Source of the DNA: Thermus neutrinimicus
GTDB taxonomy: Bacteria > Deinococcota > Deinococci > Deinococcales > Thermaceae
NCBI RefSeq assembly: GCF_022760955.1
Contig: NZ_JAKTNU010000009.1
Coordinates: forward strand, 19,524 to 71,385
DNA: 51,862 bases
Reading direction: 5' to 3'
The position numbers and the translations under genes were made by a program. A model generated the notes under the pieces. That model had not been told where the DNA came from and searched no databases. It was given only the letters and a program-made list of their open reading frames with translations. This document shows positions 36,872 through 45,506 of this stretch, piece by piece (position 1 is the first letter of the stretch; the number at the start of each line of letters is the position of its first letter).

Positions 36872-37964
36872 GCCCCAGGCCCAGGCGCCAGGCCACCCCC
36901 TGGGCCACCCGTATTCCCGCCTTCCCGTCCCCGTAGGGGTTCTTGGCCTGTCGCATGCGGGTGAGCTCCTCGGGGTTTTCCAGCAAAGCCCTCACCGTGA
37001 GGTAAACCCTTTGGGGATCGGTGCCCGCCAGCCTCAAGATGCCCGCCTCGAGGCCTTCCGGCCTTTCCGTGACGTTCCTGAGCACCACCACGGGAACCCC
37101 CAAGGCCGCTCCCTCCTCCTGAAGCCCCCCGGAGTCGGTGATGAGGAGGAGGCTTTCCCGCATAAGGGCGGCCATGGGCCCGTAGTCCAGGGGATCCAGG
37201 AGGAGAAAGTTCTTTACCCCTTTGAGCACGGGAAAGACCGCCTCCCGCACCACGGGGTTAAGGTGTACTGGGTAGACGAAGGTGAGGTGGGGAAAGGCTT
37301 CGGCCACCTTCCTCAAGGCCCGGGCAAGCTCGGAAAGGATGGGCCAGTTCTCCCGGCGGTGCATGGTCACGGTCACGTAGGGCCCTGGGGGAAGGCCCTG
37401 GGGGAGCCGGCCCAGTTGGGCGGCCAAGAGCACGGCATCCACCCCCGTCTGGCCGGTGACCAGGACCGTTTCCCCCCGCTTCCCCTCCCTTAGGAGGTTC
37501 TCCTTGGCCAGGGGGGTGGGGGCGAAGTCCAGGTCGGTGAGGACGTCGGTGAGGCGGCGGTTGGCCTCCTCGGGAAAGGGTTCCTTGAGGTTGCCGCTCC
37601 TTAAGCCCGCCTCCACGTGCCCCACGGGAAGCCCCACCAGGAAGGCCGCCCAGGCTACGGCGAAGGTGGTGAGGGTGTCCCCGTGGACCAGCACGTAGTC
37701 CGCCCGCATCTCCTCGAGGGCCCTGGCCGCCTGGGGCAGGATACGGGCTGCCAGGTCCGGCAGGGCCTGGCGCTCTTGCATCACGTCCAGGTTCCGGTCC
37801 TCCTGGATGCCGAAAAGCCCCAGGGCCTGCCTCAGCTGCTCCCGGTGCTGGCCGGTGAGGAGGACGAGGGGCTTGATGTGGGGGTACCCCTTCAAGGCCA
37901 GGTAGACCGGGGCCATCTTGGTGGCCTCGGGCCGGGTGCCAAAGGCCAGAACCACGCGCTTCAT
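36846..37964 (-). CDS. wecB: UDP-N-acetylglucosamine 2-epimerase (non-hydrolysing)
   Basis: WecB interconverts UDP-GlcNAc and UDP-ManNAc for surface polysaccharide synthesis. The 372-residue protein has the N-terminal [19 protein letters not shown], the [32 protein letters not shown] block, YPVHLNP and the UDP-binding [29 protein letters not shown]. It lies directly after the polyprenyl-phosphate GlcNAc-1-P transferase gene, forming a small polysaccharide operon with upp upstream. Confidence 0.94.
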   Translation of the reverse strand: MKRVVLAFGTRPEATKMAPVYLALKGYPHIKPLVLLTGQHREQLRQALGLFGIQEDRNLDVMQERQALPDLAARILPQAARALEEMRADYVLVHGDTLTTFAVAWAAFLVGLPVGHVEAGLRSGNLKEPFPEEANRRLTDVLTDLDFAPTPLAKENLLREGKRGETVLVTGQTGVDAVLLAAQLGRLPQGLPPGPYVTVTMHRRENWPILSELARALRKVAEAFPHLTFVYPVHLNPVVREAVFPVLKGVKNFLLLDPLDYGPMAALMRESLLLITDSGGLQEEGAALGVPVVVLRNVTERPEGLEAGILRLAGTDPQRVYLTVRALLENPEELTRMRQAKNPYGDGKAGIRVAQGVAWRLGLGPRPEDWAP

Positions 37965-37965
37965 G

Positions 37966-39054
37966 CTATTCTGCCCCCCTCCAAAGGGCCCTAAGGCGGC
38001 GGTAGGTCACCCACCCCAGGCCGGAAACCGTGGCGAAAAGGCTTGCCAGGATGGCCTCCTTGGGCATGCCCAGGTAGACCATGGCCAGAAGGTTAAAGAG
38101 GAGGGCAAGCCCCCACAGGAGGAAGGCCACCCGCCTTTGGGAAAGCCCCCGGGCCAGGAGCCGGTGGTGGATGTGGTCCTTGCCGGGGGTGGAAAGGGGG
38201 TTTTGCCCCCGAAATAGCCTTCGCACCACCACCTGGGTGGTGTCCAGGATGGGGAGGAGGAGGAAGAGGGCTGGGGGGAGGAGGCCCAAAAAGGTGGTGA
38301 GCTTCAGGTTGCCAAGGAGGGCGGTGGCCGCCAGGGTGTAGCCCAGAAAGTAGGCCCCCGCATCCCCCAGGATGATGCGGCTGGGGTGAAGGTTGTGCCG
38401 CAGGAAGCCCAAGGCGGCCCCGGCCAGGGCCGCCAGGACCAGGGTGCCTGCCGCCCAGTAGGGAAACTGGGCGCTCACGAAGAGGAGGCTCATGGCGCTA
38501 ATGTACGCCACCCCGCCCGCCAGCCCATCCAGGCCGTCCATGAGGTTCAGGGCGTTGGTAATCCCCACCACCCAGAGCCAGGTGAGGAAAAGCCCCAAGA
38601 CGGGATCCAGGGGGGTGCCGAAGGCGGCCTCGAACCGCACCCCCACCGCCATGAGGAGGAGGGCGGCCAGGGTCTGCACGAAGAGGCGAAAGAGGGGCGG
38701 CAGGCCGAACTGGTCGTCGATGAAGCCCACCAGCACCAGCCAGGCTCCTCCCAGGAGGATGGCGAGGATTTGGATAAGAACCTGTTCCACCAGGATGGGC
38801 CTTAGGAAGGCGGCCACCACCAGGGCCAGCACCACCCCCGCGTAGACTGCCAGGCCCCCGGCGTTGGGCAGGGGCTCCCGGTTTAGGCGCCTTTCGTTGG
38901 GCATGTCCGCCCAACCCACCTTGAGGGCGAAGCGGCGCACCTGGGGCAGGAACCGCCAGGTGAAGAAAAGGGCCAGCAGGAAGGCGAAGGCCACGGTGAG
39001 CCAGCCTGTGCCCGTGGGCTCGGCGATGCCTATCCTGCGGAGAAGCTCGGTCAT
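37966..39054 (-). CDS. Polyprenyl-phosphate N-acetylhexosamine-1-phosphate transferase (WecA/MraY type)
   Basis: This 362-residue integral membrane enzyme moves a sugar-1-phosphate from a UDP-sugar to undecaprenyl phosphate, the first membrane step of wall or surface polymer synthesis. Conserved loops are visible: [36 protein letters not shown] and [13 protein letters not shown]. The HHR motif and the linkage to wecB favour a WecA/TagO-type GlcNAc transferase over MraY. ATG 39054 overlaps the upp stop (ATGA). Confidence 0.88.
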   Translation of the reverse strand: MTELLRRIGIAEPTGTGWLTVAFAFLLALFFTWRFLPQVRRFALKVGWADMPNERRLNREPLPNAGGLAVYAGVVLALVVAAFLRPILVEQVLIQILAILLGGAWLVLVGFIDDQFGLPPLFRLFVQTLAALLLMAVGVRFEAAFGTPLDPVLGLFLTWLWVVGITNALNLMDGLDGLAGGVAYISAMSLLFVSAQFPYWAAGTLVLAALAGAALGFLRHNLHPSRIILGDAGAYFLGYTLAATALLGNLKLTTFLGLLPPALFLLLPILDTTQVVVRRLFRGQNPLSTPGKDHIHHRLLARGLSQRRVAFLLWGLALLFNLLAMVYLGMPKEAILASLFATVSGLGWVTYRRLRALWRGAE

Positions 39055-39677
39055 TTGGTCCCGTAGATCCGGTCCCCGGCGTCCCCCAGGCCGGGAACGA
39101 TGTAGCCGTGGTCGTTCAGGCGCTCGTCGATGGCCGCCACCACCACCTCGGTGTCGGGGTGGTCCTGGGCGATGCGCTCCAGGCCCTCGGGGGCAGCGAT
39201 GAGGCACATGAGCTTGATTCCCGTGGCCCCCTTCTCCTTAAGCAGGGTGAGGGCGTGGCTGGCGCTTCCGCCCGTGGCCAGCATGGGGTCCAGGAGGAAG
39301 ACCCGGCGCTCGTGGATATCCGGGGGTAGCTTGGCGTAGTACTGGACGGGCTTGAGGGACTCGGGGTCCCGGTAGAGGCCGATGTGCCCCACGCGGGCAT
39401 GGGGCACCAGCTTGAGGATGCCCTCCACCATGACCAGTCCGGCCCGCAGGATGGCCACCAGGGCCAGCTTCTTGCCGGAAAGTACCTTGACCCGGGCGGG
39501 GGCCACAGGGGTTTGCACGGTGGTTTCCGTGAGCTCCAGGTCCCTCATGGCCTCGTAGGCCATGAGGAGGGACAGCTCCTCCGCCAGCTCGCGAAAGTCC
39601 TTGGCGCCCGTGCGCCTATCCCGGAGGTGGGCCAGCTTGTGCTGGACCAAGGGATGGTCCACCAGGGTGATCCTCAT
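39051..39677 (-). CDS. upp: Uracil phosphoribosyltransferase
   Basis: Upp makes UMP from uracil and PRPP. The 208-residue protein starts [20 protein letters not shown] and has the PRPP loop [13 protein letters not shown] and the C-terminal uracil-binding stretch [19 protein letters not shown] 39677 is supported by family length and by TAGGCT (39685-39690, minus) 7 nt upstream. Upstream in-frame codons belong to antisense of the kinase-like gene. It leads the upp-wecA-wecB operon. Confidence 0.96.
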   Translation of the reverse strand: MRITLVDHPLVQHKLAHLRDRRTGAKDFRELAEELSLLMAYEAMRDLELTETTVQTPVAPARVKVLSGKKLALVAILRAGLVMVEGILKLVPHARVGHIGLYRDPESLKPVQYYAKLPPDIHERRVFLLDPMLATGGSASHALTLLKEKGATGIKLMCLIAAPEGLERIAQDHPDTEVVVAAIDERLNDHGYIVPGLGDAGDRIYGTK

Positions 39678-39687
39678 CCCCCAAAGC

Positions 39688-40539
39688 CTAACACGCCCGG
39701 TTTCTTGGGGGAAAGCAGTCTTGGAAGAAGCCCAGGGCCCGGGGGAGCTTCTCCGAAAGGGCCTCGAGGAAACCCTCGGGTTTTTTCGTGCGGAACCAGT
39801 GGAGGTCGTGGAGGTAGGTGAGGGGCACGTAAAAGGCCAGGCGCTCCCGCACCTCTTTGGGGTACAACCGCGCCAGGCGGAAAAGAGCCTCGCGGGCCCG
39901 TCCCTCCCCCAAGAGGTCCAGGCTTCCCGTCTTGAGGAGGGCCAGGTCCCGGGCGGGATCGTCCCCGCCGGAGCGGACCCAGTCCACCAGGAGCACCTCG
40001 AGGTCGTCATGGGAGGGGTTTTCCTGGGTCTTGAGGAGGAGGTTTCCCGCCCAGGCGTCCCGATGGCAGAAGCGCTTCTCCACCCCCGCCACCCAGGGGA
40101 CCTCCCGCATGAGGGCCTTGGCGAGGGCAAGGGCTTCGGGCACGGAGGCCAGGCTTTCGGCGAAGCGCTCTAGCCTCTCCAGAAGCTCCTCCCGCTCCAC
40201 GTACCCCGGCTCGGGGAGGCGGTGGAGGGAGAGGAAGAGGTGGGAGAGGGCAGCCAGGGCCTTGGGGGTGAAGGCTTCGGGGCTAAAGGGTTTTCCGGGG
40301 AAGCGGCGGATGACCAAGACCCCCTGTCCCTCCACCTGGGCCACCCCCAGGACAAAGCTTCCCAAGCCGGCGCGGGCCATCCTCTCCGCCTCGAGGGCTG
40401 CCAGGTGAGCCTCGCCAGCCCGGTATACCTTGTAGACCCTTTCCCCATCCGTGTACACCCGGGCTTCAAAACCGCCCAGGGGGGTGAGGCGAGGGAGGGT
40501 ATCGGGGGAGAGGAGGCCCTTCAGGGCCGAGAGCACCAC
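39688..40539 (-). CDS. Aminoglycoside-phosphotransferase-family kinase
   Basis: This 283-residue protein has the APH/choline-kinase fold landmarks: the catalytic loop [13 protein letters not shown] (Brenner-type HxDxxxxN) and the metal-binding [18 protein letters not shown]. An N-lobe lysine is probable in VYKVYRAG. The family phosphorylates antibiotics, choline, homoserine, sugars and other small molecules; nothing here identifies the substrate, and drug resistance should not be assumed. TAGAAT (40547-40552, minus) is 7 nt from the first of two GTG codons, so it is leaderless. Confidence 0.8.
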   Translation of the reverse strand: MVLSALKGLLSPDTLPRLTPLGGFEARVYTDGERVYKVYRAGEAHLAALEAERMARAGLGSFVLGVAQVEGQGVLVIRRFPGKPFSPEAFTPKALAALSHLFLSLHRLPEPGYVEREELLERLERFAESLASVPEALALAKALMREVPWVAGVEKRFCHRDAWAGNLLLKTQENPSHDDLEVLLVDWVRSGGDDPARDLALLKTGSLDLLGEGRAREALFRLARLYPKEVRERLAFYVPLTYLHDLHWFRTKKPEGFLEALSEKLPRALGFFQDCFPPRNRAC

Positions 40540-40645
40540 GGGGCTTATTCTAAGGGCCTCGAGGGGGGATGAGGGGTCCCACGAGGAGGTTGCCCTTGGT
40601 CATTTTCCTTAATCCTCATCCCCGGGTAGCCCGTAGTCTAAGGAC

Positions 40646-41719
40646 GTGGAGCTTTTGCGCCCGGAGGCCACGGTGCTCTCCTTGGGGGACAGGGTCCTCT
40701 CCTTTGACCGGGAGGGCCGGCCCTACCACTACTTCCGCCAGGGACTTACCTTCAAGCGGGCCTTGGACGGAAGCCTGCACCTGCGCCACCGGGAAGGGGA
40801 GAGGAGAAGGCGCCGTTTGGCGGAAGGGGAGGCCCTGGAGGTCTATGGGGAAATCCTGGAGCTGGCGGATGCCCACCTGCAAGACCCCGTGCGCCGGGCC
40901 GAGGTCCTCCGCTGGACCCCGGAGGCCCTTTCCGACCCCACCCCTTATCGCCGGGCCTACGCCTGGCCCGTGAGCATTCTTCCCCCGGATGCCTACCTTT
41001 CCGTGGTCCTCCAGGCCACCACGGGGTGCACTTGGAACCGGTGCGCCTTCTGTTCCTTCTACCAGGACCGCCCCTTTCGGAAGCGAAGCCCTGAGGCTTT
41101 CCGGGAGCATGGGGAGCGGGTTTTGGAGCTTTTGGGAAGGGGAAGGCTTTTAAGGCGCGGGGTTTTCCTGGGGGATGGCAATGCCTTGGCCTTGGGCGAG
41201 CCCCTCCTTTCCCTTCTGGAAGAGGCCCGCCGGGCCTTCCCCGGGGAGCCCATCCTGGGCTTTTTGGACCTCTTTACAGGCTTGAAGAAGGAGGTTGCCT
41301 GGTGGGAAAGGCTCAGGGCCTTAGGGCTTAGGCGGGTGTACATCGGCTTGGAGACCGGGCATGCTCCCTTGCTTACCCTCCTTAACAAGCCCGGGCATCC
41401 CCGGGAGGCCTTGCCCCTGGTGAAGGCCTTGAAGGAAGCGGGGCTTTCCTTGGGGGTCATCCTCATGGTGGGAGCTGGGGGCTTGGCCTACGCCGAGGCC
41501 CACCGCCGGGAAAGCCTGGCGCTTTTGGCCCAGCTCCCTTTGGGGAAGGAGGACGTGGTTTACCTCTCCCCTTTCCAGGAGGAGCCTAGTACTCCCTACG
41601 CTCTCCTGGGCCTAGAGCCCCTTCCCCATGTGGAGGCGGAGCTTGCCGCCTGGGCCAGGGAACTCCGCCGCTTGGGGCTGCGGGTGGCCCGGTACGACAT
41701 CCGGGAGTTTCTCTACTAG
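40646..41719 (+). CDS. Radical SAM protein of unknown function
   Basis: This 357-residue protein has an N-terminal region of about 125 residues, then a radical-SAM domain with the Fe-S motif CTWNRCAFC. The spacing is CX4CX2C rather than the usual CX3CX2C. FLGDGNALALGEPLL, RVYIGLETGH (the GlyGlyGlu-like and SAM-contact regions) and a late VILMVGAGG strand follow. I recognise the family (COG1032-like, GCxWNRCxFC proteins) but not the reaction. The GTG start is 6 nt from TAGTCT (40634-40639). Confidence 0.8.
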   Translation: MELLRPEATVLSLGDRVLSFDREGRPYHYFRQGLTFKRALDGSLHLRHREGERRRRRLAEGEALEVYGEILELADAHLQDPVRRAEVLRWTPEALSDPTPYRRAYAWPVSILPPDAYLSVVLQATTGCTWNRCAFCSFYQDRPFRKRSPEAFREHGERVLELLGRGRLLRRGVFLGDGNALALGEPLLSLLEEARRAFPGEPILGFLDLFTGLKKEVAWWERLRALGLRRVYIGLETGHAPLLTLLNKPGHPREALPLVKALKEAGLSLGVILMVGAGGLAYAEAHRRESLALLAQLPLGKEDVVYLSPFQEEPSTPYALLGLEPLPHVEAELAAWARELRRLGLRVARYDIREFLY

Positions 41720-41747
41720 AGGACCCTGGGGCTGGTATACTCGGGCC

Positions 41748-42137
41748 ATGAGCGCCGCGCACGAACGGGAACTCTATGAGGCCTGGGTGGAGCTCCTCTC
41801 CTGGATGCGGGAGTACGCCAAGGAGAAAGGGGTCCGCTTTGAGAAGGAGGCGGACTTCCCCGATTTCATCTACCGCATGGAGCGCCCCTATGACCTTCCC
41901 ACCACCATCATGACCGCCTCCCTTTCCGACGCCTTGGGAGAGCCTTTTCTCCTGGCGGACGTCTCCCCCCGGCACGCCAGGCTGAAGCGCATCGGCATCC
42001 GCCTTCCCCGGGCCCACATCCACCTGCACGCCCACTATGAGCCAGGGAAGGGCTTGGTGACGGGGAAAATCCCCCTTACCAAGGAGCGCTTCTTCGCCCT
42101 GGCCGACCGGGCGCGGGAGGCCTTGGCCTTCGCCTAG
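41748..42137 (+). CDS. Small protein of unknown function
   Basis: This 129-residue protein (MSAAHERELYEAWVELLSWMREYAKEKG...) is soluble by appearance, with an N-terminal amphipathic helix and a histidine-rich strand RAHIHLHAHYEPGKG that could bind metal. ATG 41748 is fixed by TATACT (41736-41741) 6 nt upstream. It ends with a 4-nt tail-to-tail overlap with hemW. I do not recognise the family; codon use matches its neighbours, so it looks native. Confidence 0.65.
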   Translation: MSAAHERELYEAWVELLSWMREYAKEKGVRFEKEADFPDFIYRMERPYDLPTTIMTASLSDALGEPFLLADVSPRHARLKRIGIRLPRAHIHLHAHYEPGKGLVTGKIPLTKERFFALADRAREALAFA

Positions 42138-43237
42138 TCCTCGAGGGCCTCCCATAGCCTCAGGACCACCTGGTGCAGGAGGGGGAATGCCCTGCGGGTG
42201 GGTCTGAGGCGAGGGCCTTCCACCTGCAAAAGGCCCTCTTCCGCCAGGGAAGCGGCGGCAGGCTGGAGCCTAGGCCAGAGGCTTAGGCCTGTTCTCCCCT
42301 CCACCGCCTCCACATCCACCCCCTCCCTCAGGCGCAGGCCCAGCATCAGGCTTTCCTTGGCATGCTCCAGGGGGGGGATAGCCTCCTCCTGAGGGGGCTC
42401 CCCCAGGAGCCAGCGGGGGAGGGGAGGGTTGGTGCGGCGGAGGGCGTAGACGGGTGCTGTGCCCGGGTACTGGCCGGTGGCCCCGGGGCCCAGGGCCAGC
42501 CAGAAGCCATTCCGCCAGTAGGCTAGGTTGTGCCGGGCCTCCTCGCCGGGCCTGGCGAAGTTGGATACCTCGTAGCGCACAAGGCCGGCTTCCTCCAGGA
42601 TCTCCCCCGCCCTCTCCATGGCCCAGGCTTCCCGCTCCGGGTCCTCCTTCACGCCCAAAAGGGCAAAGGGGGTACCCTTTTCCACCTGCAGGGTGTAGGC
42701 GGATACGTGTCCTACCCCCAGGGAGGCGGCCTCCTTTAGGTCCTTCTCCACCTCCTGCATGGGCAGGCCCAGGATGAGGTCCAGGGAAACCCTAAATCCC
42801 CCCTCCAAAGCCCACTCCACGGCCTTCAAGGCTCCCTTTCGCCCATGGGCCCGGCCCAGAAACCTGAGCACCCGGTCCTGGAAGCTTTGCACCCCTAGGG
42901 AGAGGCGGGTTACCCCCAGGTCCTTTAGAAGGGCCAGGCGTTCGGGGTTTAAGGTGCCGGGATTGGCCTCGAGGGTCACCTCCGCACCCGCTTCGGGCCT
43001 CCAAGGGAGAGCCTGAAAGAGCTCCACCAGCTCCCGGTCTTTGAGGTAGCTGGGGGTTCCCCCGCCCAGGTAAAGGGTCGTTAGGGGCTCAGGGTGGACC
43101 TCGTTAAGCCTTTGGGCTTCCTCCTTCAGGCGCTTTAGGTAGGCCTCCACCCACCCCGGGCCCCGGCGCACCACGTGGAAGTCGCAGTAGGGGCAGAGGG
43201 TGGGGCAGAAGGGGACATGGACGTAAAGACTAGCCAT
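42134..43237 (-). CDS. hemW: HemW-like radical SAM protein
   Basis: This 367-residue protein begins MASLYVHVPFCPTLCPYCDFHVV, with the CX3CX2C cluster motif, then TLYLGGGTPSYL, LEANPGTLN, RLSLGVQSFQDRVLRFLGR and DLILGLPMQ. The first 20 residues match HemW starts, and HemW acts as a haem chaperone rather than as coproporphyrinogen oxidase. A GTG 69 nt upstream (43306), 11 nt from a TACACT box, could give a 23-residue extension; the internal ATG has no obvious ribosome-binding site, so the start is uncertain. The C-terminal domain (LRLREGVDVEAVEGRTG) is the usual winged helix. Confidence 0.85.
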   Translation of the reverse strand: MASLYVHVPFCPTLCPYCDFHVVRRGPGWVEAYLKRLKEEAQRLNEVHPEPLTTLYLGGGTPSYLKDRELVELFQALPWRPEAGAEVTLEANPGTLNPERLALLKDLGVTRLSLGVQSFQDRVLRFLGRAHGRKGALKAVEWALEGGFRVSLDLILGLPMQEVEKDLKEAASLGVGHVSAYTLQVEKGTPFALLGVKEDPEREAWAMERAGEILEEAGLVRYEVSNFARPGEEARHNLAYWRNGFWLALGPGATGQYPGTAPVYALRRTNPPLPRWLLGEPPQEEAIPPLEHAKESLMLGLRLREGVDVEAVEGRTGLSLWPRLQPAAASLAEEGLLQVEGPRLRPTRRAFPLLHQVVLRLWEALED

Positions 43238-43332
43238 GGTGGAGGGAAAGCTTCCCAGGGGGACGACCTTGTGGCTGGCGGAAAGGGCCAGCTTCGGGTA
43301 CGCCACTCCTCGCTTTAAGTGTAGAGGAAAGT

Positions 43333-43732
43333 TCAGGGGCTAACGGACGGGCTCCAAAGGACCCCCTTTTGGGCCGAGGCGAGGGGGGTCAATGGCCGGT
43401 TAAGCACCCTTTTCGCCCAAGCCACGGCCTGCTCGGCGAGAAGAGGAGCCCCTTTCCCATCCTCTTCCGTGGCCTCAGGGGGGTCCCCCGGGTAGCGGCC
43501 TGCCACGGCGAAGGGGTTAAGCCGCACCAGGGTTTCTAGCTCTGGGGGCACCGGGAGGGGGGGACGGATCAGCCGAAGAAGCCGTGTCGTGGCTTTTGGG
43601 AAAAGGGACGCCAAGGGCGATAAGGAGTGCGTTGAGGGCCTTTTCTGCGGCCTGCTGGACGTCAAAGCACGGGTCCTCCCAGACCACCTCCGGGCTGGGC
43701 GGGCCCGGGCCAAGCTAAAGGTGCCTAAGCAT
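43333..43732 (-). pseudogene. HEPN-domain gene, frameshifted remnant
   Basis: In one frame the minus strand reads EVVWEDPCFDVQQAAEKAL, then NALLIALGVPFPKSHD. This is the core of a HEPN protein (Cys-Phe-x-x-Gln-Gln-Ala-Ala-Glu-Lys-Ala-Leu). Near 43585 it shifts frame, and the rest continues elsewhere as RLLRLIRPPLPVPPELETLVRLNPF...RYPG, also HEPN-like. An in-frame stop (43715-43717) and a further shift break the N-terminus. The original ATG (43730-43732) overlaps the stop of the neighbouring nucleotidyltransferase remnant (TGATG). HEPN proteins are often RNases controlled by the paired nucleotidyltransferase. Confidence 0.75.
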
Positions 43733-44057
43733 CAAGCGGCATAGAGCACCCGGCCCTCCCTCAGGGCCTTTGGGTAGACGGTCAACCAGGCACTTTGATA
43801 CTTCTCCAGGTCGTCCTGGGTGGCCAGGATAAGATCCAGGCTAAAGTCCCTCTTGACCTTACTGGTGGCCTCATAGAGGTCTTTCCAGACCCGCATGTTT
43901 TGTACTCATGGGGCACCACGATGAGAAGGTCGTAATCGCTTTCTGGGCGGGCTTCCCCCCGGGCCCGGCTGCCGAAGAGGCCGAAGAGGATGATCTTCCG
44001 CACCGGGACGGTTTTGAGGATGGCGGAAAGGACCGGCTCCAGCTCCGGGTACTCCAC
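43732..44057 (-). pseudogene. MNT-type nucleotidyltransferase gene, frameshifted
   Basis: From a GTG at 44057 the frame reads VEYPELEPVLSAILKTVPV and the nucleotidyltransferase motif FGSRARGEARPESDYDLLIV. At about 43900-43905 it loses register. One frame away the expected continuation MRVWKDLYEATSKVKRDFSLDL and LATQDDLEKYQSAW runs to a TGA at 43732. The length of 326 nt, not a multiple of three, agrees with one frameshift. It begins 4 nt after the glycerate kinase stop. Intact relatives are minimal nucleotidyltransferases that act as antitoxins by modifying HEPN toxins. Confidence 0.8.
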
Positions 44058-44061
44058 GCCC

Positions 44062-45282
44062 TTAGTCCACAAAGAGGAGGCGGAAGTCGTTGAGGTTGGT
44101 GCCGGTGGGCCCTGTGCGCAGGAGGGTTCCCGCCCGCTCAAAAAAGCCCAGGCTGTCGTTGGCCTCTAGGAAGGGCCTCGGGTCCAGGCCCAGGTCCCAG
44201 ACCTCGGGGGTGAGGAGGGCCCCCGCCGCGCCCGAGGTTCCATCCAGCCCATCGGAATCCGCGGCCAGGGCGTAGAGGGGGGCTTGGAGGTGGGCGTAGA
44301 GGGCAAGGAGGAACTCCAGGTTCCGCCCTCCCCTGCCCCTTCCCCTCACCCGCACCTGGGCCTCGCCCCCGGAGAGGAGGAAAAGGGGGGTTTTGAAGGG
44401 AAGCCTGTGGGCGCGAAGGGTTTCCACCAGCTCCGCATGGAAGCGGGCTAGGGCCCGGGCCTCGCCGCCGAAGCGGTCCGAGAGGATCACCGCCCGGTGG
44501 CCTTGCCGCCTTAGGAACTCTTGGGCGGCCTCGAGGAGGTCCAGGTTGCGCCCGGCGATCCGGTAGGCGAGCCGCTTTAGGGCAGGGTCTTCTGGCTTCA
44601 GGGTTTCGGGAAGCCGGCCCCTCAGTCCCTCTTCCAACACCCGTCTGGCCTCGGGAAAAGCCAAGCCGTAGCGGTCCAGGATGGAGAGGGCCTCGAGGTA
44701 GGTGCTGGCATCGGGGTGGAAGGGCCCCGAGGCGATGACCCCGGGATCATCCCCTGGCACGTCGGAGAGGAGAAGTACCCGGACCTGGGCCCGGGTGGTC
44801 TTTAGAAGCCTTCCCCCCTTCACCTGGGAGAGGTGCTTGCGCACGGTGTTGATCTCCCTTATGCTGGCCCCGCTCTTTAGAAGGGCCTCCGTCAAGACCC
44901 GTTTTTCCTCCAGGGAAATCCCCAGGGGAAGGCACCAAAGGGCGCTTCCCCCACCCGAGACCAAAGCCAAAACCCGGGCCTTGGGGGAAAGCCCCTTAAG
45001 GAGCTCCAAAACCTCCTGGGCCGCTTTGAGGCTTTCCCCATCGGGCAGGGGATGGCCGGCGAAGACCGCCCTTAGCCCCAAGGCGTCCTGCCCCTTGGGC
45101 AGGGTGAGGTGATAGGGCACCTCCCCGTAGCGATCCAAGGCTGCCCTCAGCATCCACGCCCCTCCCTTGCCCACCGCCAGGATAAGGTGGGGCTTGGCCT
45201 TGGGAAGGGCCTTAAGGGTGAGGCGGTAGGGGTGGGCTTCCTTTAGGGCTTGGTGGAAGGTGGCAAGAAGAAGGAGTTTCAC
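44062..45282 (-). CDS. gckA: Glycerate 2-kinase (GckA/MOFRL family)
   Basis: This 406-residue enzyme phosphorylates glycerate to 2-phosphoglycerate. ILAVGKGGAWM, LALVSGGGSALWCLP, INTVRKHLSQVKGGRLL, LLSDVPGDDPGVIASGPFHPD and the C-terminal GRGRGGRNLEFLLALYAHL with SDGLDGTSGAAGALL match the family in order. The GTG start lies 2 nt after the stop of a VapC fragment. It follows glcDEF on the same strand, so it may complete a glycolate-glyoxylate-glycerate route into glycolysis. It appears intact between two decayed toxin loci. Confidence 0.92.
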   Translation of the reverse strand: MKLLLLATFHQALKEAHPYRLTLKALPKAKPHLILAVGKGGAWMLRAALDRYGEVPYHLTLPKGQDALGLRAVFAGHPLPDGESLKAAQEVLELLKGLSPKARVLALVSGGGSALWCLPLGISLEEKRVLTEALLKSGASIREINTVRKHLSQVKGGRLLKTTRAQVRVLLLSDVPGDDPGVIASGPFHPDASTYLEALSILDRYGLAFPEARRVLEEGLRGRLPETLKPEDPALKRLAYRIAGRNLDLLEAAQEFLRRQGHRAVILSDRFGGEARALARFHAELVETLRAHRLPFKTPLFLLSGGEAQVRVRGRGRGGRNLEFLLALYAHLQAPLYALAADSDGLDGTSGAAGALLTPEVWDLGLDPRPFLEANDSLGFFERAGTLLRTGPTGTNLNDFRLLFVD

Positions 45283-45284
45283 CT

Positions 45285-45506
45285 TTAGGCCGGATCCGTT
45301 TGGGCGAAATCGTCACCCTTATAAAGTAGGGGCATCCCTTCCAGGCGAGCCGTGGCGTAGCTTAAACGATGGCCAAAGTTGAGCCCTGCCGGGTGTTGCG
45401 CACGGCCATAGCGTCTATAGGTATGGATAGCCTCTTGAGCATGCCCCTTGGTAAAGGGGTCCACCTCTGCTTGGAGAATGTCTTTATGGTGGAGGCCATG
45501 CTCCGA
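45285..45506 (-). pseudogene. C-terminal half of a VapC-type PIN toxin
   Basis: The minus strand encodes 73 residues, ending YRRYGRAQHPAGLNFG and then HRLSYATARLEGMPLLYKGDDFAQTDPA. This is the familiar C-terminus of VapC (YGKGxHPAxLNxGDCxSYAxA...PLLFKGxDF). The N-terminal half, with the first catalytic acids, is missing, and the usual aspartate of NFGD is histidine here. The fragment begins directly after the glcF stop codon in the same frame and has no start codon or vapB partner. It is a non-functional relic. Confidence 0.8.

Noticed and set aside
39688..40539. Antibiotic-resistance aminoglycoside phosphotransferase
   Set aside because: Only the general kinase fold is visible; the family is broad, the gene is in core context and there is no mobile element.
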